From NCBI RefSeq assembly GCF_024448505.1, contig NZ_JAMOHV010000003.1, positions 124,001 through 188,000 on the forward strand: a DNA stretch of 64,000 nt, read 5' to 3'. The notes beneath the pieces are model-generated. The model saw only the letters and a list, made by a program, of their open reading frames with translations. It did not search any database and was not told the origin of the DNA. Below are positions 9,666 to 20,837 of the stretch, piece after piece. The translations under genes and the position numbers were made by a program. The stretch's first letter is position 1. Every line of letters starts with the position of its first letter. The DNA is from Stutzerimonas degradans. Its GTDB lineage: Bacteria; Pseudomonadota; Gammaproteobacteria; Pseudomonadales; Pseudomonadaceae.

Positions 9666-12493
9666 CCGATTACAAAGCGACCCTCAATCTGCCGTCCACG
9701 GCATTTCCGATGAAGGCCGGTCTGCCACAGCGCGAGCCGGAGATTCTGCAGCGCTGGAACAGCATCGACCTGTACCGGAAGCTGCGGCAGATCGGCGAAG
9801 GTCGCCCGAAGTTCGTCCTGCACGATGGCCCGCCCTACGCCAACGGCAACATCCACATCGGCCACGCGGTGAACAAGGTAATCAAGGACATGATCGTCCG
9901 TTCGCGCACCCTGGCCGGCTTCGATGCGCCTTACGTGCCCGGTTGGGACTGCCATGGCCTGCCTATCGAGCACAAGGTTGAGACCACCTTCGGCAAGAAC
10001 CAGCCGGCGGACCTGACCCGCGAGCGCTGCCGCGCTTACGCCGCTGAGCAGATCGAGGGGCAGAAGGCCGACTTCATTCGTCTCGGCGTGCTCGGCGATT
10101 GGGACAACCCCTACAAGACCATGGATTTCGCCAACGAAGCCGGCGAGATCCGCGCCCTGGCGAAGATGGTCGAGGGTGGCTTCGTCTTCAAGGGGCTGAA
10201 GCCGGTCAACTGGTGCTTCGATTGCGGCTCGGCGCTGGCCGAGGCGGAAGTCGAATACCAGGACAAGAAATCCGATGCCATCGACGTTGCCTTTGCTGTC
10301 GAAGATGCCGACAAGCTCGCCGCTGCCTTCGGTGTTGCTGAGCTGGCCAAGCCGGCCAGCATCGTGATCTGGACCACCACGCCCTGGACCATTCCGGCGA
10401 ACCAGGCGCTCAACGTTCACCCCGATTTCATCTATGCGCTGGTCGATACCGGCGAGCGGCTGCTGGTGCTGGCTGAGGAGCTGGTGGAATCCTGCCTGCA
10501 GCGTTACGGCCTGAGCGGCGAGATCGTCGCTCGCTGCGGAGGGCGCGCGCTGGAGCTGATCCGCTTCCGCCATCCGTTCTACGAGCGCTTCTCGCCGGTC
10601 TACCTGGCCGAGTACGTGGAAACCGGTGCGGGCACCGGTATCGTTCACTCCTCGCCGGCCTATGGCGAGGATGACTTCCGTACCTGCAAGCACTACGGCA
10701 TGGAGAACGACGACATTCTCAGCCCGGTGCAGAGCCACGGCGTCTACGTCGCGGACCTGCCGTTCTTCGGCGGCCAGTTCATCTGGAAGGCCAACCCGGC
10801 CATCGTCGAGAAGCTGCGTGAAGTCGGTGCGCTGCTCAAGCACGAAGCCATCCAGCACAGCTACATGCATTGCTGGCGGCACAAGACGCCGCTGATCTAC
10901 CGCGCCACCGCGCAGTGGTTCGTCGGCATGGACAAAGTTGCCCACGATGGCAGCTCGCTGCGCCGCCGCGCACTGGATGCCATCGAGCAGACTCAGTTCG
11001 TTCCCGCCTGGGGCCAGGCGCGTCTGCACGGCATGATCGCCGGTCGCCCGGACTGGTGCATTTCGCGTCAGCGCAACTGGGGCGTGCCGATCCCGTTCTT
11101 CCTGCACAAGGAAAGCGGCGAGCTGCATCCGCGCACGGTCGAACTGATGGAGCAGGTCGCCCAGCGCGTCGAACGCGAGGGCATCGAGGCCTGGTTCAAG
11201 CTCGATCCGGTCGAGTTGCTCGGCGACGAGGCCGCGCAGTACGAGAAGACCAACGACACGCTGGACGTCTGGTTCGACTCCGGCACCACTCACTGGCACG
11301 TGATGCGCGGTTCGCATCCGATGGGCCACGACGAAGGCCCGCGCGCCGATCTCTATCTGGAAGGCTCCGATCAGCATCGTGGCTGGTTCCATTCGTCGCT
11401 GCTGACCGGCGCCGCCATTGATGGTCACGCGCCATACCGCGGCCTGCTGACTCACGGCTTCACCGTGGACGAGAACGGCCGCAAGATGTCCAAGTCTCTC
11501 GGCAACGTCATTGCCCCGCAGGAAATCACCGACAGCATTGGCGCCGATATCCTGCGCCTGTGGGTTTCGGCCACCGATTACTCGGGCGAGATGGCGGTGT
11601 CCACGCAGATCCTGCAGCGCAGCGCTGATGCCTACCGGCGCATCCGCAACACCGCGCGCTTCCTGCTTTCCAACCTCGACGGCTTCGACCCGACGCAGCA
11701 CATGGTGGCCAACGACCAGCTGATTGCCCTGGACCGCTGGGCCATCGACCGTGCCCTGTTGCTGCAGCGTGAAATCGAGGAAGCCTACGAGACCTACAAG
11801 TTCTGGAACGTCTACCAGAAAGTGCACAACTTCTGCGTGCAGGAGCTGGGCGGTTTCTACCTGGACATCATCAAGGACCGCCAGTACACCACCGGTGCCG
11901 ACAGCCTGCCGCGGCGTTCCTGCCAGACTGCGCTGTACCACATCGCCGAGGCACTGGTGCGCTGGATCGCGCCGATCCTGGCATTCACCGCCGAGGAAAT
12001 CTGGCAGTACCTGCCGGGCGAGCGCAACGAGTCGGTGATGCTCAACACCTGGTACGAGGGGCTGACCGAGCTGCCGGAAGGCTTCGAGCTCGATCGCGCA
12101 TTCTGGGACAAGGTCATGGCGGTCAAGGCCGCGGTGAACAAGGAACTGGAAAACCAGCGCAACGCCAAGACCATTGGCGGCAACCTGCAGGCGGAAGTCA
12201 CGCTATACGCCGAAGAGTCGCTGGCGACCGAGCTGGCCAAACTGGGCGACGAACTGCGCTTCGTGCTGATCACCTCGGCGGTCGAAGTCGCGCCTCTGGC
12301 GCAGGCACCGGCCGCTGCGGTGGACAGCGAGCTGGCCGGCCTCAAATTGGTGGTCCGCAAGACGGAATACGCCAAGTGCGGGCGCTGCTGGCATCACCTG
12401 CCGGACGTCGGCACCCATGCGGCGCATCCGGAAATCTGCGGCCGCTGTGTGGAAAACATCGAAGGTGCCGGCGAGGTGCGTCACCATGCGTGA
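9662..12493 (+). CDS. ileS: isoleucyl-tRNA synthetase
   Basis: The enzyme charges tRNA-Ile. It has 943 residues, normal for class Ia bacterial IleRS. The HIGH motif is in [12 protein letters not shown] and the KMSKS motif in [11 protein letters not shown]. The editing domain shows [14 protein letters not shown]. The C-terminal zinc ribbon has two cysteine pairs, CGRC and CGRC, about 22 residues apart. It starts at the ATG overlapping the ribF stop and is followed by lspA after 21 bases. Confidence 0.98.
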   Translation: MTDYKATLNLPSTAFPMKAGLPQREPEILQRWNSIDLYRKLRQIGEGRPKFVLHDGPPYANGNIHIGHAVNKVIKDMIVRSRTLAGFDAPYVPGWDCHGLPIEHKVETTFGKNQPADLTRERCRAYAAEQIEGQKADFIRLGVLGDWDNPYKTMDFANEAGEIRALAKMVEGGFVFKGLKPVNWCFDCGSALAEAEVEYQDKKSDAIDVAFAVEDADKLAAAFGVAELAKPASIVIWTTTPWTIPANQALNVHPDFIYALVDTGERLLVLAEELVESCLQRYGLSGEIVARCGGRALELIRFRHPFYERFSPVYLAEYVETGAGTGIVHSSPAYGEDDFRTCKHYGMENDDILSPVQSHGVYVADLPFFGGQFIWKANPAIVEKLREVGALLKHEAIQHSYMHCWRHKTPLIYRATAQWFVGMDKVAHDGSSLRRRALDAIEQTQFVPAWGQARLHGMIAGRPDWCISRQRNWGVPIPFFLHKESGELHPRTVELMEQVAQRVEREGIEAWFKLDPVELLGDEAAQYEKTNDTLDVWFDSGTTHWHVMRGSHPMGHDEGPRADLYLEGSDQHRGWFHSSLLTGAAIDGHAPYRGLLTHGFTVDENGRKMSKSLGNVIAPQEITDSIGADILRLWVSATDYSGEMAVSTQILQRSADAYRRIRNTARFLLSNLDGFDPTQHMVANDQLIALDRWAIDRALLLQREIEEAYETYKFWNVYQKVHNFCVQELGGFYLDIIKDRQYTTGADSLPRRSCQTALYHIAEALVRWIAPILAFTAEEIWQYLPGERNESVMLNTWYEGLTELPEGFELDRAFWDKVMAVKAAVNKELENQRNAKTIGGNLQAEVTLYAEESLATELAKLGDELRFVLITSAVEVAPLAQAPAAAVDSELAGLKLVVRKTEYAKCGRCWHHLPDVGTHAAHPEICGRCVENIEGAGEVRHHA

Positions 12494-12514
12494 TGCGTTT
12501 TCGGAGACCCGGCA

Positions 12515-13018
12515 ATGACCAGCCGTTTCGGCAAGCTCGCCTGGCTCTGGCTCAGCGTGCTGGTGATCGTCGTCGATCAGGTCACGAAGCACTGGTTCGA
12601 GGCCAATTTCAGTCTGTACCAGAAGGTCGATGTCATCCCCGGCTATTTCGCCTGGACGTTGGCCTACAACACCGGAGCAGCCTTCAGTTTTCTGGCCGAT
12701 CACAACGGCTGGCAGCGCTGGCTGTTCGCCGTGATCGCCATTGGCGTGAGCGTCGTGCTGGTGGTCTGGATGAAGCGGCTGAAGGCCAGCGAGACCTGGC
12801 TGGCAGTAGCGTTGGCGCTGGTGCTGGGCGGTGCGCTGGGCAATCTCTACGATCGCGTGGTGCTGGGCCATGTGGTCGATTTCATCCTGGTGCATTGGCA
12901 GAACCGCTGGTATTTCCCAGCCTTCAATATCGCCGATAGTGCCATCACCGTGGGCGCCCTGATGCTGGCGCTGGACATGTTTAAGGGCAACAAGACCGGA
13001 GAATCCGCACATGACTGA
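12515..13018 (+). CDS. lspA: lipoprotein signal peptidase (signal peptidase II)
   Basis: The inner membrane aspartyl protease removes signal peptides from prolipoproteins. It has 167 residues and four membrane helices. The catalytic aspartates are in NLYDRVVLGHVVDFI and FNIADSAITVG. GGAG precedes the ATG. It lies between ileS and the fkpB gene, whose start overlaps its end by 8 bases, the classical ileS-lspA-fkpB-ispH operon. Confidence 0.97.
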   Translation: MTSRFGKLAWLWLSVLVIVVDQVTKHWFEANFSLYQKVDVIPGYFAWTLAYNTGAAFSFLADHNGWQRWLFAVIAIGVSVVLVVWMKRLKASETWLAVALALVLGGALGNLYDRVVLGHVVDFILVHWQNRWYFPAFNIADSAITVGALMLALDMFKGNKTGESAHD

Positions 13019-13448
13019 ACAGCGCATCGGGCCGGACAAGGAAGTCACCCTGCATTTCGCGCTCAGCCTGGAAACAGGCGAGCTGGTCGACAGTACGTTT
13101 GATAAGAAGCCTGCCACCTTCAAGGTGGGCGACGGCAACTTGCTGCCTGGCTTCGAGCAGCAGCTCTACGGTTTCAAAGCCGGTGACAAGCGCACCTTGC
13201 AGATTGCCCCGGAACAGGGCTTCGGTCAGGTCAACCCACAGAATGTGCAGGTGATGCCGCGCAGCCAGTTCGAGGGCATGGAGCTGTCCGAGGGCCTGAT
13301 GGTGAGTTTTCAGGACGCCGCACGCACCGAACTGCCGGGCGTGGTGAAGGCGTTCGACGAGCGCCAGGTCACGGTTGATTTCAACCATCCGCTGGCCGGC
13401 AAGACGCTGACCTTCGAAGTCGAGATCATCGACGTTCGCCCGGTCTAA
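13011..13448 (+). CDS. fkpB: FKBP-type peptidyl-prolyl isomerase, SlpA/FkpB type
   Basis: This is a 145-residue cytoplasmic SlyD-like isomerase with an FKBP domain interrupted by the insert-in-flap region. Landmarks are VTLHFALSLETGELVDSTF, GDGNLLPGFEQQL and DFNHPLAGKTLTFEVEI. It lacks the His/Cys-rich metal-binding tail of SlyD, which fits FkpB. GGAG lies upstream inside the lspA end, and the ATG overlaps lspA. It is operonic with ileS, lspA and ispH. Confidence 0.95.
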   Translation: MTEQRIGPDKEVTLHFALSLETGELVDSTFDKKPATFKVGDGNLLPGFEQQLYGFKAGDKRTLQIAPEQGFGQVNPQNVQVMPRSQFEGMELSEGLMVSFQDAARTELPGVVKAFDERQVTVDFNHPLAGKTLTFEVEIIDVRPV

Positions 13449-13554
13449 CCTGGTCAGGGCTGGCGGGCATCCGCTGGCCACTGTGATTGCAGGATTAGCT
13501 GAGCTGTAGTGTTACTCCTCCTTCGTTTTCAAGCTCCGCGCGCCGAGACCCACT

Positions 13555-14499
13555 ATGCAAATCAAACTCGCCAACCCCCGCGGCTTCTGTGCCGGCGTCG
13601 ACCGTGCGATCGAGATCGTCAACCGTGCGCTCGAAGTGTTCGGCCCGCCGATCTACGTGCGCCACGAGGTAGTGCATAACAAGTTCGTGGTGGAAGACCT
13701 GCGAGAGCGCGGCGCGGTATTTGTCGAAGAGCTGGATCAGGTTCCGGACGACGTCATCGTCATCTTCAGCGCCCACGGCGTTTCCCAGGCGGTTCGCCAG
13801 GAGGCAGACAAGCGCGGTTTGAAGGTCTTCGACGCGACCTGTCCGCTGGTGACGAAGGTGCATCTGGAAGTGGCCAAGTACAGCCGGGAAGGGCGTGAGT
13901 GCATCCTCATCGGCCACCAGGGACACCCGGAGGTCGAAGGTACGATGGGCCAGTATGACGCGCGCAACGGCGGTGCGATCTATCTGGTCGAGGATGAGGC
14001 GGACGTCGAGCGGCTACAGGTGCGCAATCCCGAGGCACTGGCGTTCGTCACCCAGACCACGCTGTCGATGGACGACACCAGTCGGGTCATTGATGCGCTG
14101 CGTAGCAAGTTCCCCAGCATCGGCGGGCCGCGCAAGGATGACATCTGCTACGCCACGCAGAATCGCCAGGATGCGGTAAAGCAGCTGGCCGACGAGTGCG
14201 ATGTGGTGTTGGTGGTCGGCAGTCCCAACAGCTCCAATTCCAACCGCCTGCGCGAACTGGCCCAGCGCATGAACACGCCGGCATATCTGATCGACGGTGC
14301 CGAGGATCTCGAGCGTGAGTGGTTCGAGAATGTCCAGCGCATCGGCATCACTGCCGGCGCCTCCGCCCCGGAAGTGCTGGTGCGCGGGGTCATCGAGCGA
14401 TTGAAGGCGTGGGGCGTCGACGGCACGGACGAGCTGGAAGGGCGCCCGGAGAACGTGACGTTCTCGATGCCGAAGGAGTTGCGGGTAAAGGCGCTCTAG
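13555..14499 (+). CDS. ispH: 4-hydroxy-3-methylbut-2-enyl diphosphate reductase
   Basis: The iron-sulfur enzyme catalyses the last step of the MEP pathway, giving isopentenyl and dimethylallyl diphosphate. It has 314 residues. The three cluster cysteines are in [23 protein letters not shown] and [25 protein letters not shown] and GASAPE are conserved substrate-site stretches. It closes the ileS operon; 106 bases separate it from fkpB, so an extra promoter is possible. A hairpin terminator follows. Confidence 0.97.
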   Translation: MQIKLANPRGFCAGVDRAIEIVNRALEVFGPPIYVRHEVVHNKFVVEDLRERGAVFVEELDQVPDDVIVIFSAHGVSQAVRQEADKRGLKVFDATCPLVTKVHLEVAKYSREGRECILIGHQGHPEVEGTMGQYDARNGGAIYLVEDEADVERLQVRNPEALAFVTQTTLSMDDTSRVIDALRSKFPSIGGPRKDDICYATQNRQDAVKQLADECDVVLVVGSPNSSNSNRLRELAQRMNTPAYLIDGAEDLEREWFENVQRIGITAGASAPEVLVRGVIERLKAWGVDGTDELEGRPENVTFSMPKELRVKAL

Positions 14500-14509
14500 C
14501 TGAGTAAGA

Positions 14510-14540
14510 AAGCGCCCTTACGGGCGCTCTCTGCTTTTAA
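14510..14540. terminator. terminator between ispH and pilE
   Basis: AGCGCCC-TTAC-GGGCGCT forms a perfect 7-base stem, followed by T-rich sequence on the plus strand and by TTTCTTAC on the minus strand. It lies between the convergent ends of ispH and pilE and may serve both. Confidence 0.75.
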
Positions 14541-14575
14541 AACAGCGCTCTTGGGTAAAGAGGGCTTGTTGTTCG

Positions 14576-15016
14576 TTATTTCTTCCAGCATTTGCTTGCT
14601 GTCGCTTCGGCATCCTGACCTTTGGCCCCCGTATTGGCCAAGGTAAGCGTGCCACATTCATCATTCGTCATGGATGCCTTGGGAACTGCCTGTAGCGTAT
14701 AGCTGCTGGCTGTGGCGCCGGCCAGACTGAGATCGTAGCTCTTGCTGGCTCCGTCACGGGGGGCCTCGGTGAATGGCAGATCGGGGCCGTCCCCAGCGGC
14801 ATCGACATAACGGCCGTTGCTCGTGTAGTAGCGCTCCATGAACTGTGCAAGCTCCATTAGTGCCGTCTGTGCATCAGCACGCTTGGCGCTGCGGACGTGT
14901 TCTTGGTAGCTCGGATAGGCAATCGCCGCGAGCACGCCAATGATCGCGATGACGACCATCAGTTCGATCAGCGTGAATCCCCGGATTAGCCGTTGGTGCG
15001 GTACGAATGTCTTCAA
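14576..15016 (-). CDS. pilE: type IV pilus minor pilin PilE
   Basis: The protein is a minor pilin of the type IV pilus. It is 146 residues from the TTG at 15016. The prepilin cleavage site is [10 protein letters not shown] with Glu at mature position 5. The hydrophobic helix follows, then a C-terminal disulfide-loop pattern with Cys in DECGT and SKCWKK. An ATG frame extends to 15040 but lies inside pilY1. The TTG overlaps the pilY1 TGA (TTGA) and has GAGG at proper distance, so I prefer it. It is the last gene of the fimT-pilE operon. Confidence 0.85.
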   Translation of the reverse strand: MKTFVPHQRLIRGFTLIELMVVIAIIGVLAAIAYPSYQEHVRSAKRADAQTALMELAQFMERYYTSNGRYVDAAGDGPDLPFTEAPRDGASKSYDLSLAGATASSYTLQAVPKASMTNDECGTLTLANTGAKGQDAEATASKCWKK

Positions 15017-18000
15017 AGACTGTTCCTCACTTCGTTCCAAGACAGACGGTTAGAATCGTTGTTGTCGCCCATTACTTCGATACAGACAGGTACCACGCCA
15101 TTGGCATCGGTGCTTGCCGCCGAGCTGGCATAGCATAGGTAGCGTTTGCCGGATTCGCGGTCGTTCAGTCCGATAGTCCCTTTGACAGCTCCCTCATCCG
15201 GGTCGGCGACGCCGCTGACCGGAATCGGATCCTGATCATCGCCAATCTCGATATAGTCGTCCTGATCGATCTTGCCGTCGCCGTTGTAATCGAAGTAGGA
15301 GTAGGCGAGACGACCCCCGGTTGCCAAGTCTAGGCTCATGATCCAGCTCGTACCCCCTGCATCGCACGGATCGGCCGAGGGAATCAGCGAGCTAAAGGTC
15401 ACTCTGTTTCCGCCAAGCTGTGCCTGCGAGATGACCCGCTCACCTTTCGCTCCGGGGCCGCCATTGCTTGCCTTCCACGATAAGTCGAGATACCAACCAT
15501 TGTGTTGATCACTCATCTCCTGCTGGCTGATGCCCCGGCCGCTAAGGTTTTCGCTGCTGACCTCGATCAGAATCTCTTGTTCGAGCAGATTCTGCCGACC
15601 GTCAATTTGCGCGCCCGCGTCGATTACCCCATAGAACGATTGGATTTGTGGGGAGTCGGGAATCTCATTGTCGGTGGTCTGGTAGAAACTGCCGGTCCCG
15701 AACACCAGCATGATTTCTCGGTCCTTGGTATAGGCGGCATTCAATGGCGCGGTAATTGGTTGCCTTTCTCCGCCGCCGTCTTTGGCGATAAAAAGAGGGG
15801 CGATGCTATCACCACTTCGAAGCGCTGTTGGCGCATCCCAGTCACTTGCGCTATTTCCAGTCAAGTCGAGACGCCACACGTTGCCTTTGGTGTCGCCTGC
15901 GTAAACTCGATCAGCGACGCGGTCATTGTCCAGATCCACGGCGAGCGGGGCCCCCAGATCACCGGCGTCCGGCAGGTCGAAACGCTTCATGACACTGCCG
16001 TCGGTAGCGCTAAGAATCCATACGTAGCCTGTGCTGGTTTCTGTTGGGCGATCGTAACCACTGGTGACGATTATTCCGAACGTACCATTGGCCAAGGGGA
16101 CCAATGCCGGTCGGCCCAGCGTGTAACCGAGCTCTGGATGTTTGAACTCCCACATGACACTGGAGCTGGTCATATTCTCCGGATCGGTAATGTCTAGTGC
16201 GAAGATGCTGCGACCACCGGCTCCGGAAGAGCCTACCACCATCGTTTTCCAGGCATTACCGACCCAAGCGTCGCCGATTCGTGGAGTGCCATCCACGTAA
16301 TAGCGATGCGAGTAGATCGGATCGGTCAGATGGTACAAATCATCAATCAGGTCGTTTGGCACGTACGCAAAGAGCTCGTTGCCGCCTGAGGCCGTCAGGC
16401 GTGCGTCAAATCCGTGGAGCATGCCATCGTTCGCGCCGACGATCACAAGCGGTGGGCGATTCTGATAGCTTGAAGACGTGCGGAAAGTGGTGTAAGCGCT
16501 CTTCGTGGCGGCTGTGAAGCCGGCGCTTTCCGGAAGCTGTGCATAGCCGAAGTTCTGCTTATAGATGTATTGCGGATCCGAGTTGGCGATATCACCCAAC
16601 CGGCTGCCCCTCTGGCGGAACGGGTTGTTCGGTGAGGCGTCCGTGCGCTCCTGGCTGCGATTGCCACGGATGAAGTTCAGGCGATCTTGCCCGAGCTGCT
16701 CATCAGCCAATGTCCCGCCGATGGTCTGGCGCAGAGCCTCCTTCTGATCGGTACTTAGCTCGGTCCAAGTAAAGTCTCGTCCCGTAGTCGAGCGCAATGC
16801 CTCCGTATCGGCATCCGCGACCGGTGGCGCCGAGGTGAATATTTTGCGCGTGGACATTTGTGCATTGCTCAGCGCATCCAGTTTCTGCGCGGCGCGCCAG
16901 CTCGGTGTCGCGCTGACAGTGCCATCACTGTCGACGGCTTTGGCAAGAAGGTTCCCGCTCCAGTCTGAGCTGTCGAGCATGGATTGAAAGACCACCGTGT
17001 CCGTATCAAGGCGAGTGGAGTTCGTCGACAACGCTGCCGTGGTGCTGCGCACATCTTTGGCGATGTTGGCAAACGCCAACTTCAAGCTTTCGACCATCTT
17101 GGTGGCGTCGCTGGCTACATAGAAGTTGTCTGGGCGCTTGTTGCCTGTGGAAAGCGTTTCGTTATTCGTCCACCACCAGGATTGCTGTAGAGGATCGCCG
17201 AATTCGTAATCGTCCGGGGCCTTGAAGCCACCGTATTTAGCAGCAAGCCAGTATTGGTTGGACGCCTTGGCTTCTAGTGTCTGGTTTTCCCGAACGTCAA
17301 CCCAATGCGTGGAAAGAGTCTGCTTGCCGCTCCGATCTTCTCGCAGATCGCTGGTGTTGGCGAAGTAAGCCAGACCTGCGATGTGAGCGGAGTTGCCGCG
17401 ACCAGTAAAGACATCAGCTGCACTCTTCGATATGCCTTCTAAGTCGAATACCTTCTGTGTCCACTGTTGTACGTTGAGATCATCGTCAGTGACGGGAACG
17501 TTGCGATCTTCGTGTGTGTATACATCTCCGATGCCGAGAATGACATTCTTCTGGCAAGAGTACTGGATCGGGTCGGCCCAGTTCGTGATGACAGGGAATT
17601 TGTCCCGCTGTGCTTCATTCGTGATACTGGAGTAGGCCGCAACGTTACCGAGGTTCCGGAAGTAGCGAAGCGCGGCATAATATAGCTCGCTGACCGGGTC
17701 GTTCGATTTGTGGCTGTTAGTCAGCTCGCCGAATTTGTTGATGTAATTGATTACGCCGCTGTTACCGATACTGTCATCGTGCGGATTAGTATAGAGAATC
17801 CCCGTTTCGGGAGACCATTCCTTGAGTTCGTTATCGAGTTCATTGGGGGTGCCGGGTTCGCGTTTGGTCTGGCCGACATATCCTTGCGCGGATCTTAATA
17901 TTCCGCCGTTACGAGTGTTGCCATCTTCGTTGAGATAACTGAATACGCTGTAACGGATGTCCTTGGCGTATTGCTGAAGCAATCCCTCGGGTTTCCAAAG

Positions 18001-18765
18001 ATGTTCGCCATACTTCGCGCAGTCGCTTTCCAGAAGCCCCTCTTTACAGACTTCAACGCGTACTGTGTGGAACTTCGTAATTGTCTTTCCACCAGAAACA
18101 TAGCTGAAGCGCACCGCCTTGTTTTTCTGAAAGTCAGTGCCCTGATACAATGAGCTAGTTACCGAAACACTCCCGAAAGGCGTCATCTTTCCAGCGTTGG
18201 CGCTGGAGAGGGTACGGTCGGGAAAGTAGCTGTTTCGTCCGGCCCGAGTTGCTTTCTCCAGAATGGTTTTGGAGGTGGTGTCGACGACACGGTAGCCGCC
18301 TGTCAGCGCCTTGCGGAATGGATCGATGGTCTGCGTCGTCGCCCAATTCAAGTAATTTCCGCCCCAGCGCCCCGCGCAGTCGCGATCCGTGCTGCTGGTG
18401 TAGGCGACCGGTGTGAAGTAACCACCACCGCTCGCGACCGTCACCGCGCCGAACAGGGGGTGATCGAACTGTTCCTCGATAAAGGAATAGCACTTGTTGG
18501 GATCGAAATATCCCGTGTAGGTCGTTGCGTTGTTGTAATCCCCTAGATTGGCCAGACTGATAACAGTTGGAAACTCTACAGACGGTACCAATGCCAAGTT
18601 GCCCGGTACATTTCCTCCACCGAGCAACAGCGGGGTCTGAGAAATTTCAGCGGCGGCGTATCCGGTGCTGAGGGTCCAGAATAAGGCGAAGCCGGCTAAC
18701 ATTACTTTTCGCCACTTGACGGTCGTTCCTTTGGCCACGGTGTGGCAATTATCGAGCGGCATCAT
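15013..18765 (-). CDS. pilY1: PilY1 pilus-tip adhesin/assembly protein
   Basis: The protein supports pilus assembly, adhesion and retraction control and is expected at the pilus tip or cell surface. It has 1250 residues, somewhat longer than the P. aeruginosa protein. A long N-terminal signal sequence ends near residue 39 (YAAAEI). The C-terminal half has beta-propeller repeats ([38 protein letters not shown]). Two calcium-site candidates are DLDNDRVAD near residue 945 and [12 protein letters not shown] near 1160. GAGGAGTGAC precedes the ATG, one base from the end of pilX. The gene is AT-richer than the flanking core. Confidence 0.93.
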   Translation of the reverse strand: MMPLDNCHTVAKGTTVKWRKVMLAGFALFWTLSTGYAAAEISQTPLLLGGGNVPGNLALVPSVEFPTVISLANLGDYNNATTYTGYFDPNKCYSFIEEQFDHPLFGAVTVASGGGYFTPVAYTSSTDRDCAGRWGGNYLNWATTQTIDPFRKALTGGYRVVDTTSKTILEKATRAGRNSYFPDRTLSSANAGKMTPFGSVSVTSSLYQGTDFQKNKAVRFSYVSGGKTITKFHTVRVEVCKEGLLESDCAKYGEHLWKPEGLLQQYAKDIRYSVFSYLNEDGNTRNGGILRSAQGYVGQTKREPGTPNELDNELKEWSPETGILYTNPHDDSIGNSGVINYINKFGELTNSHKSNDPVSELYYAALRYFRNLGNVAAYSSITNEAQRDKFPVITNWADPIQYSCQKNVILGIGDVYTHEDRNVPVTDDDLNVQQWTQKVFDLEGISKSAADVFTGRGNSAHIAGLAYFANTSDLREDRSGKQTLSTHWVDVRENQTLEAKASNQYWLAAKYGGFKAPDDYEFGDPLQQSWWWTNNETLSTGNKRPDNFYVASDATKMVESLKLAFANIAKDVRSTTAALSTNSTRLDTDTVVFQSMLDSSDWSGNLLAKAVDSDGTVSATPSWRAAQKLDALSNAQMSTRKIFTSAPPVADADTEALRSTTGRDFTWTELSTDQKEALRQTIGGTLADEQLGQDRLNFIRGNRSQERTDASPNNPFRQRGSRLGDIANSDPQYIYKQNFGYAQLPESAGFTAATKSAYTTFRTSSSYQNRPPLVIVGANDGMLHGFDARLTASGGNELFAYVPNDLIDDLYHLTDPIYSHRYYVDGTPRIGDAWVGNAWKTMVVGSSGAGGRSIFALDITDPENMTSSSVMWEFKHPELGYTLGRPALVPLANGTFGIIVTSGYDRPTETSTGYVWILSATDGSVMKRFDLPDAGDLGAPLAVDLDNDRVADRVYAGDTKGNVWRLDLTGNSASDWDAPTALRSGDSIAPLFIAKDGGGERQPITAPLNAAYTKDREIMLVFGTGSFYQTTDNEIPDSPQIQSFYGVIDAGAQIDGRQNLLEQEILIEVSSENLSGRGISQQEMSDQHNGWYLDLSWKASNGGPGAKGERVISQAQLGGNRVTFSSLIPSADPCDAGGTSWIMSLDLATGGRLAYSYFDYNGDGKIDQDDYIEIGDDQDPIPVSGVADPDEGAVKGTIGLNDRESGKRYLCYASSAASTDANGVVPVCIEVMGDNNDSNRLSWNEVRNSL

Positions 18766-18766
18766 G

Positions 18767-19282
18767 TCACTCCTCGACGAAGTATAGGGATCGAAGGGTG
18801 ACCTTCGAATCGGAGCTCATACCGGTGCCAGTGCTTTCGATACGCACCAGCACGAAATCCAGAATCAGCGATTCACCCGCTTCCAGCGATCCCCCCCCTG
18901 CCGTTTCTGCATTGACCATGTCCTGCATGTTCAGCGGGCCCGGGTGCGGTAGGCGGGTAACCGTGTAGCTTGGTTTAGAGGCAACATCGCCCGTGAATCC
19001 GCTGAATTCAACGGCATCCGGCGTCGGATCGTTGATCGGATAAAGCGTGTCGCTGATAAGGTTGTCGTACTGATTCTTGAGTGACTGTTCAGCGAAGCGC
19101 AGACCGGCCTCGGCCGCCTGAAGCGCTAGATTGTGATCGCGCATATTGCCCGCCATCTTTTCCTGCAAGTTGGTATCGCGCATGGCCGCAATTCCAAGAA
19201 TGGTGAGCAACAGGAGCATAACCAGCGCAACGAGGAGCACTGCGCCACGTTGTCCGGCGTGGCTAAAGTGTTGGCAGTTCAT
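18767..19282 (-). CDS. pilX: minor pilin PilX
   Basis: This is a 171-residue type IV minor pilin. The prepilin processing site is GQRG/AVLLVALVMLLLL. The mature protein lacks Glu at position 5, as is usual for PilX, which is thought to act in the initiation complex with PilV, PilW and PilY1. AMRDTNLQEKMAGNMRDHNLALQAAEAGLR is the family-typical helix region (shown here in part as QEKMAGN and QAAEAG). Its ATG overlaps the pilW stop, showing tight operon coupling. Confidence 0.9.
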   Translation of the reverse strand: MNCQHFSHAGQRGAVLLVALVMLLLLTILGIAAMRDTNLQEKMAGNMRDHNLALQAAEAGLRFAEQSLKNQYDNLISDTLYPINDPTPDAVEFSGFTGDVASKPSYTVTRLPHPGPLNMQDMVNAETAGGGSLEAGESLILDFVLVRIESTGTGMSSDSKVTLRSLYFVEE

Positions 19283-20367
19283 GGCAGTCGATTCCGGATT
19301 GCAACAGTAGTGGTGAAGGCTTGGGCGATGCGGTTGTTCTTGATGGTCACGGTTCCGTCGTCGTAAATGGCGAATTCGTCTTCCTTGGTGATCCCGCTGG
19401 CGGGCGGGTAGGCGAATACCTGGGGCTCTTCCAGCGCATTGGTTTCCGCGCTCAGTACGAGTAGCGAGATGCGGGCCGAGACCACCTTCGTCCAGTCGCC
19501 CTCACCGGTTGCCGACAGATTGTTCGTGCCGGCCTTTACGTACTCATCGGCCTGCCGGTCGCCGTCCCGGTCCAGGCCGTAGGTGACCTGCATATCGATC
19601 ACCCCCTCGACCATTTCTTCGTGATGGGGAGAGGGAGTTAGTGATTTGCGCACGAGTGACGGCAACCGCCCGGTGTTGTTACGGATGTAATAGGTGTGGC
19701 TGCGCAAGATGTAGGAGGTTAGGCGATTGGTGTATTGCTGGCTCCAGTCCTGGTTGATATTGCCTGGTGTAACGTTGCCTCCAGCTTTCTGGAATGTACT
19801 AGCGCTCGCGTTATTGGCGTTCTGGAACGTATCGCAACCCGTCGAGTTCGCCAGAATGACCAATTGGCCAGCGTAGGCACCGGTTCCTTGGCTATCGCCG
19901 TTTGCGAGGGAAACTCCGAGGCTGGGTGTTTGGATGTTGTTGGTTCCCTGTGCCTGGAATTCCTTGCCATCGCTGGCGTACTTGACAATGAAGGCGTCTG
20001 TGGCTGCTCGCGTTGATTCGCTATTGGAAAAGATCACCGGCTTGCTGTTGTCCCAACCCTGAATCGGCGGCGTGGTGCTGTAGGCGTTACGCTCGTCCAT
20101 GCTAAGGCCGTTCATGCTTAGATGCTTGGTCGGCTCGTTCAGACATTCACCTTTGAAGCCAGCCTGCCTGACATCAAAACTAATGAACTCGGTGGCGAAG
20201 CGCCCGGCTTCCTGAAGTCGTGCAATCGCCGTGTTGGTCTGGTAAAGCTCCTTGCTGGAAAGAAATACCTGAAGCACGCCGCCAAGCAGCAACAGACTGA
20301 TGAGCATTGCAACCATCAGTTCGATGAGCGATAGGCCCCGTTGGGAGAGTGGTAGCGGCTTGTTCAT
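19279..20367 (-). CDS. pilW: minor pilin PilW
   Basis: The 362-residue minor pilin has the processing site SQRG/LSLIELMVAM with Glu5, then a hydrophobic helix to about residue 34 and a large globular domain. Tyr-, Asn- and Thr-rich stretches and a C-terminal AQAFTTTVAIRNRL are typical of PilW. It overlaps pilV upstream and pilX downstream by 4 bases each (ATGA). The proteins prime pilus assembly together with PilY1. Confidence 0.9.
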   Translation of the reverse strand: MNKPLPLSQRGLSLIELMVAMLISLLLLGGVLQVFLSSKELYQTNTAIARLQEAGRFATEFISFDVRQAGFKGECLNEPTKHLSMNGLSMDERNAYSTTPPIQGWDNSKPVIFSNSESTRAATDAFIVKYASDGKEFQAQGTNNIQTPSLGVSLANGDSQGTGAYAGQLVILANSTGCDTFQNANNASASTFQKAGGNVTPGNINQDWSQQYTNRLTSYILRSHTYYIRNNTGRLPSLVRKSLTPSPHHEEMVEGVIDMQVTYGLDRDGDRQADEYVKAGTNNLSATGEGDWTKVVSARISLLVLSAETNALEEPQVFAYPPASGITKEDEFAIYDDGTVTIKNNRIAQAFTTTVAIRNRLP

Positions 20368-20837
20368 AGTTGAGTCCGATAGACGAAGGTTTCCCGGTCA
20401 TTGGCATCGGCATCTTCGATCCGGCCCCGGTTATCGTTCCATTCGATGGAAACGGTGAACTGTCGCCCGTTGCGTTGAACGCTACCCTGGGCGTCTGGCG
20501 AGAGCAGGCACGACAGCGAATTGAGCCACTCGGCCATGTCGCGTTGAGCGAGCGAGCCGCTCGGTGCGAGTTCGACGTCACACTCCGTGTTCTTCAATAC
20601 TTGGTCGTATACGCCATTTAGTGCATCTGCACGATTGGCTCGCATGCGATCGGTGATGTCATATGCAAGGAGAGTCGCTTGGGAGCGGTAATAAGCGCTG
20701 TGGTTGCTCTTGGTTGCGGTCATCTGCAAACCCGCCAAGCCTAGGAGTCCAACGGAAAGCACCAGGAGAGCAACCAGTACCTCGATGAGAGTCGCGCCTC
20801 GGACGTGGATTGGTGTGCCTGGTATGGGAAGAGTCAT
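20364..20837 (-). CDS. pilV: minor pilin PilV
   Basis: The 157-residue minor pilin shows the leader HVRG/ATLIEVLVALLVLSVG with Glu5, followed by GLAGLQM, which is typical of PilV. The helix continues through SNHSAYYRSQATLLAYDI. Four-base ATGA overlaps link it to fimU and pilW. It belongs to the initiation subcomplex of the type IV pilus. Confidence 0.9.
   Translation of the reverse strand: MTLPIPGTPIHVRGATLIEVLVALLVLSVGLLGLAGLQMTATKSNHSAYYRSQATLLAYDITDRMRANRADALNGVYDQVLKNTECDVELAPSGSLAQRDMAEWLNSLSCLLSPDAQGSVQRNGRQFTVSIEWNDNRGRIEDADANDRETFVYRTQL

Noticed and set aside
9623..11941. 772-residue open frame on the minus strand opposite ileS
   Set aside because: Its sequence is a high-GC shadow of the ileS codons. 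IleS is a clear full-length enzyme on the other strand.
15502..16197. 231-residue plus-strand frame inside pilY1
   Set aside because: It is antisense to the conserved propeller region of PilY1 and lacks a plausible ribosome binding site.
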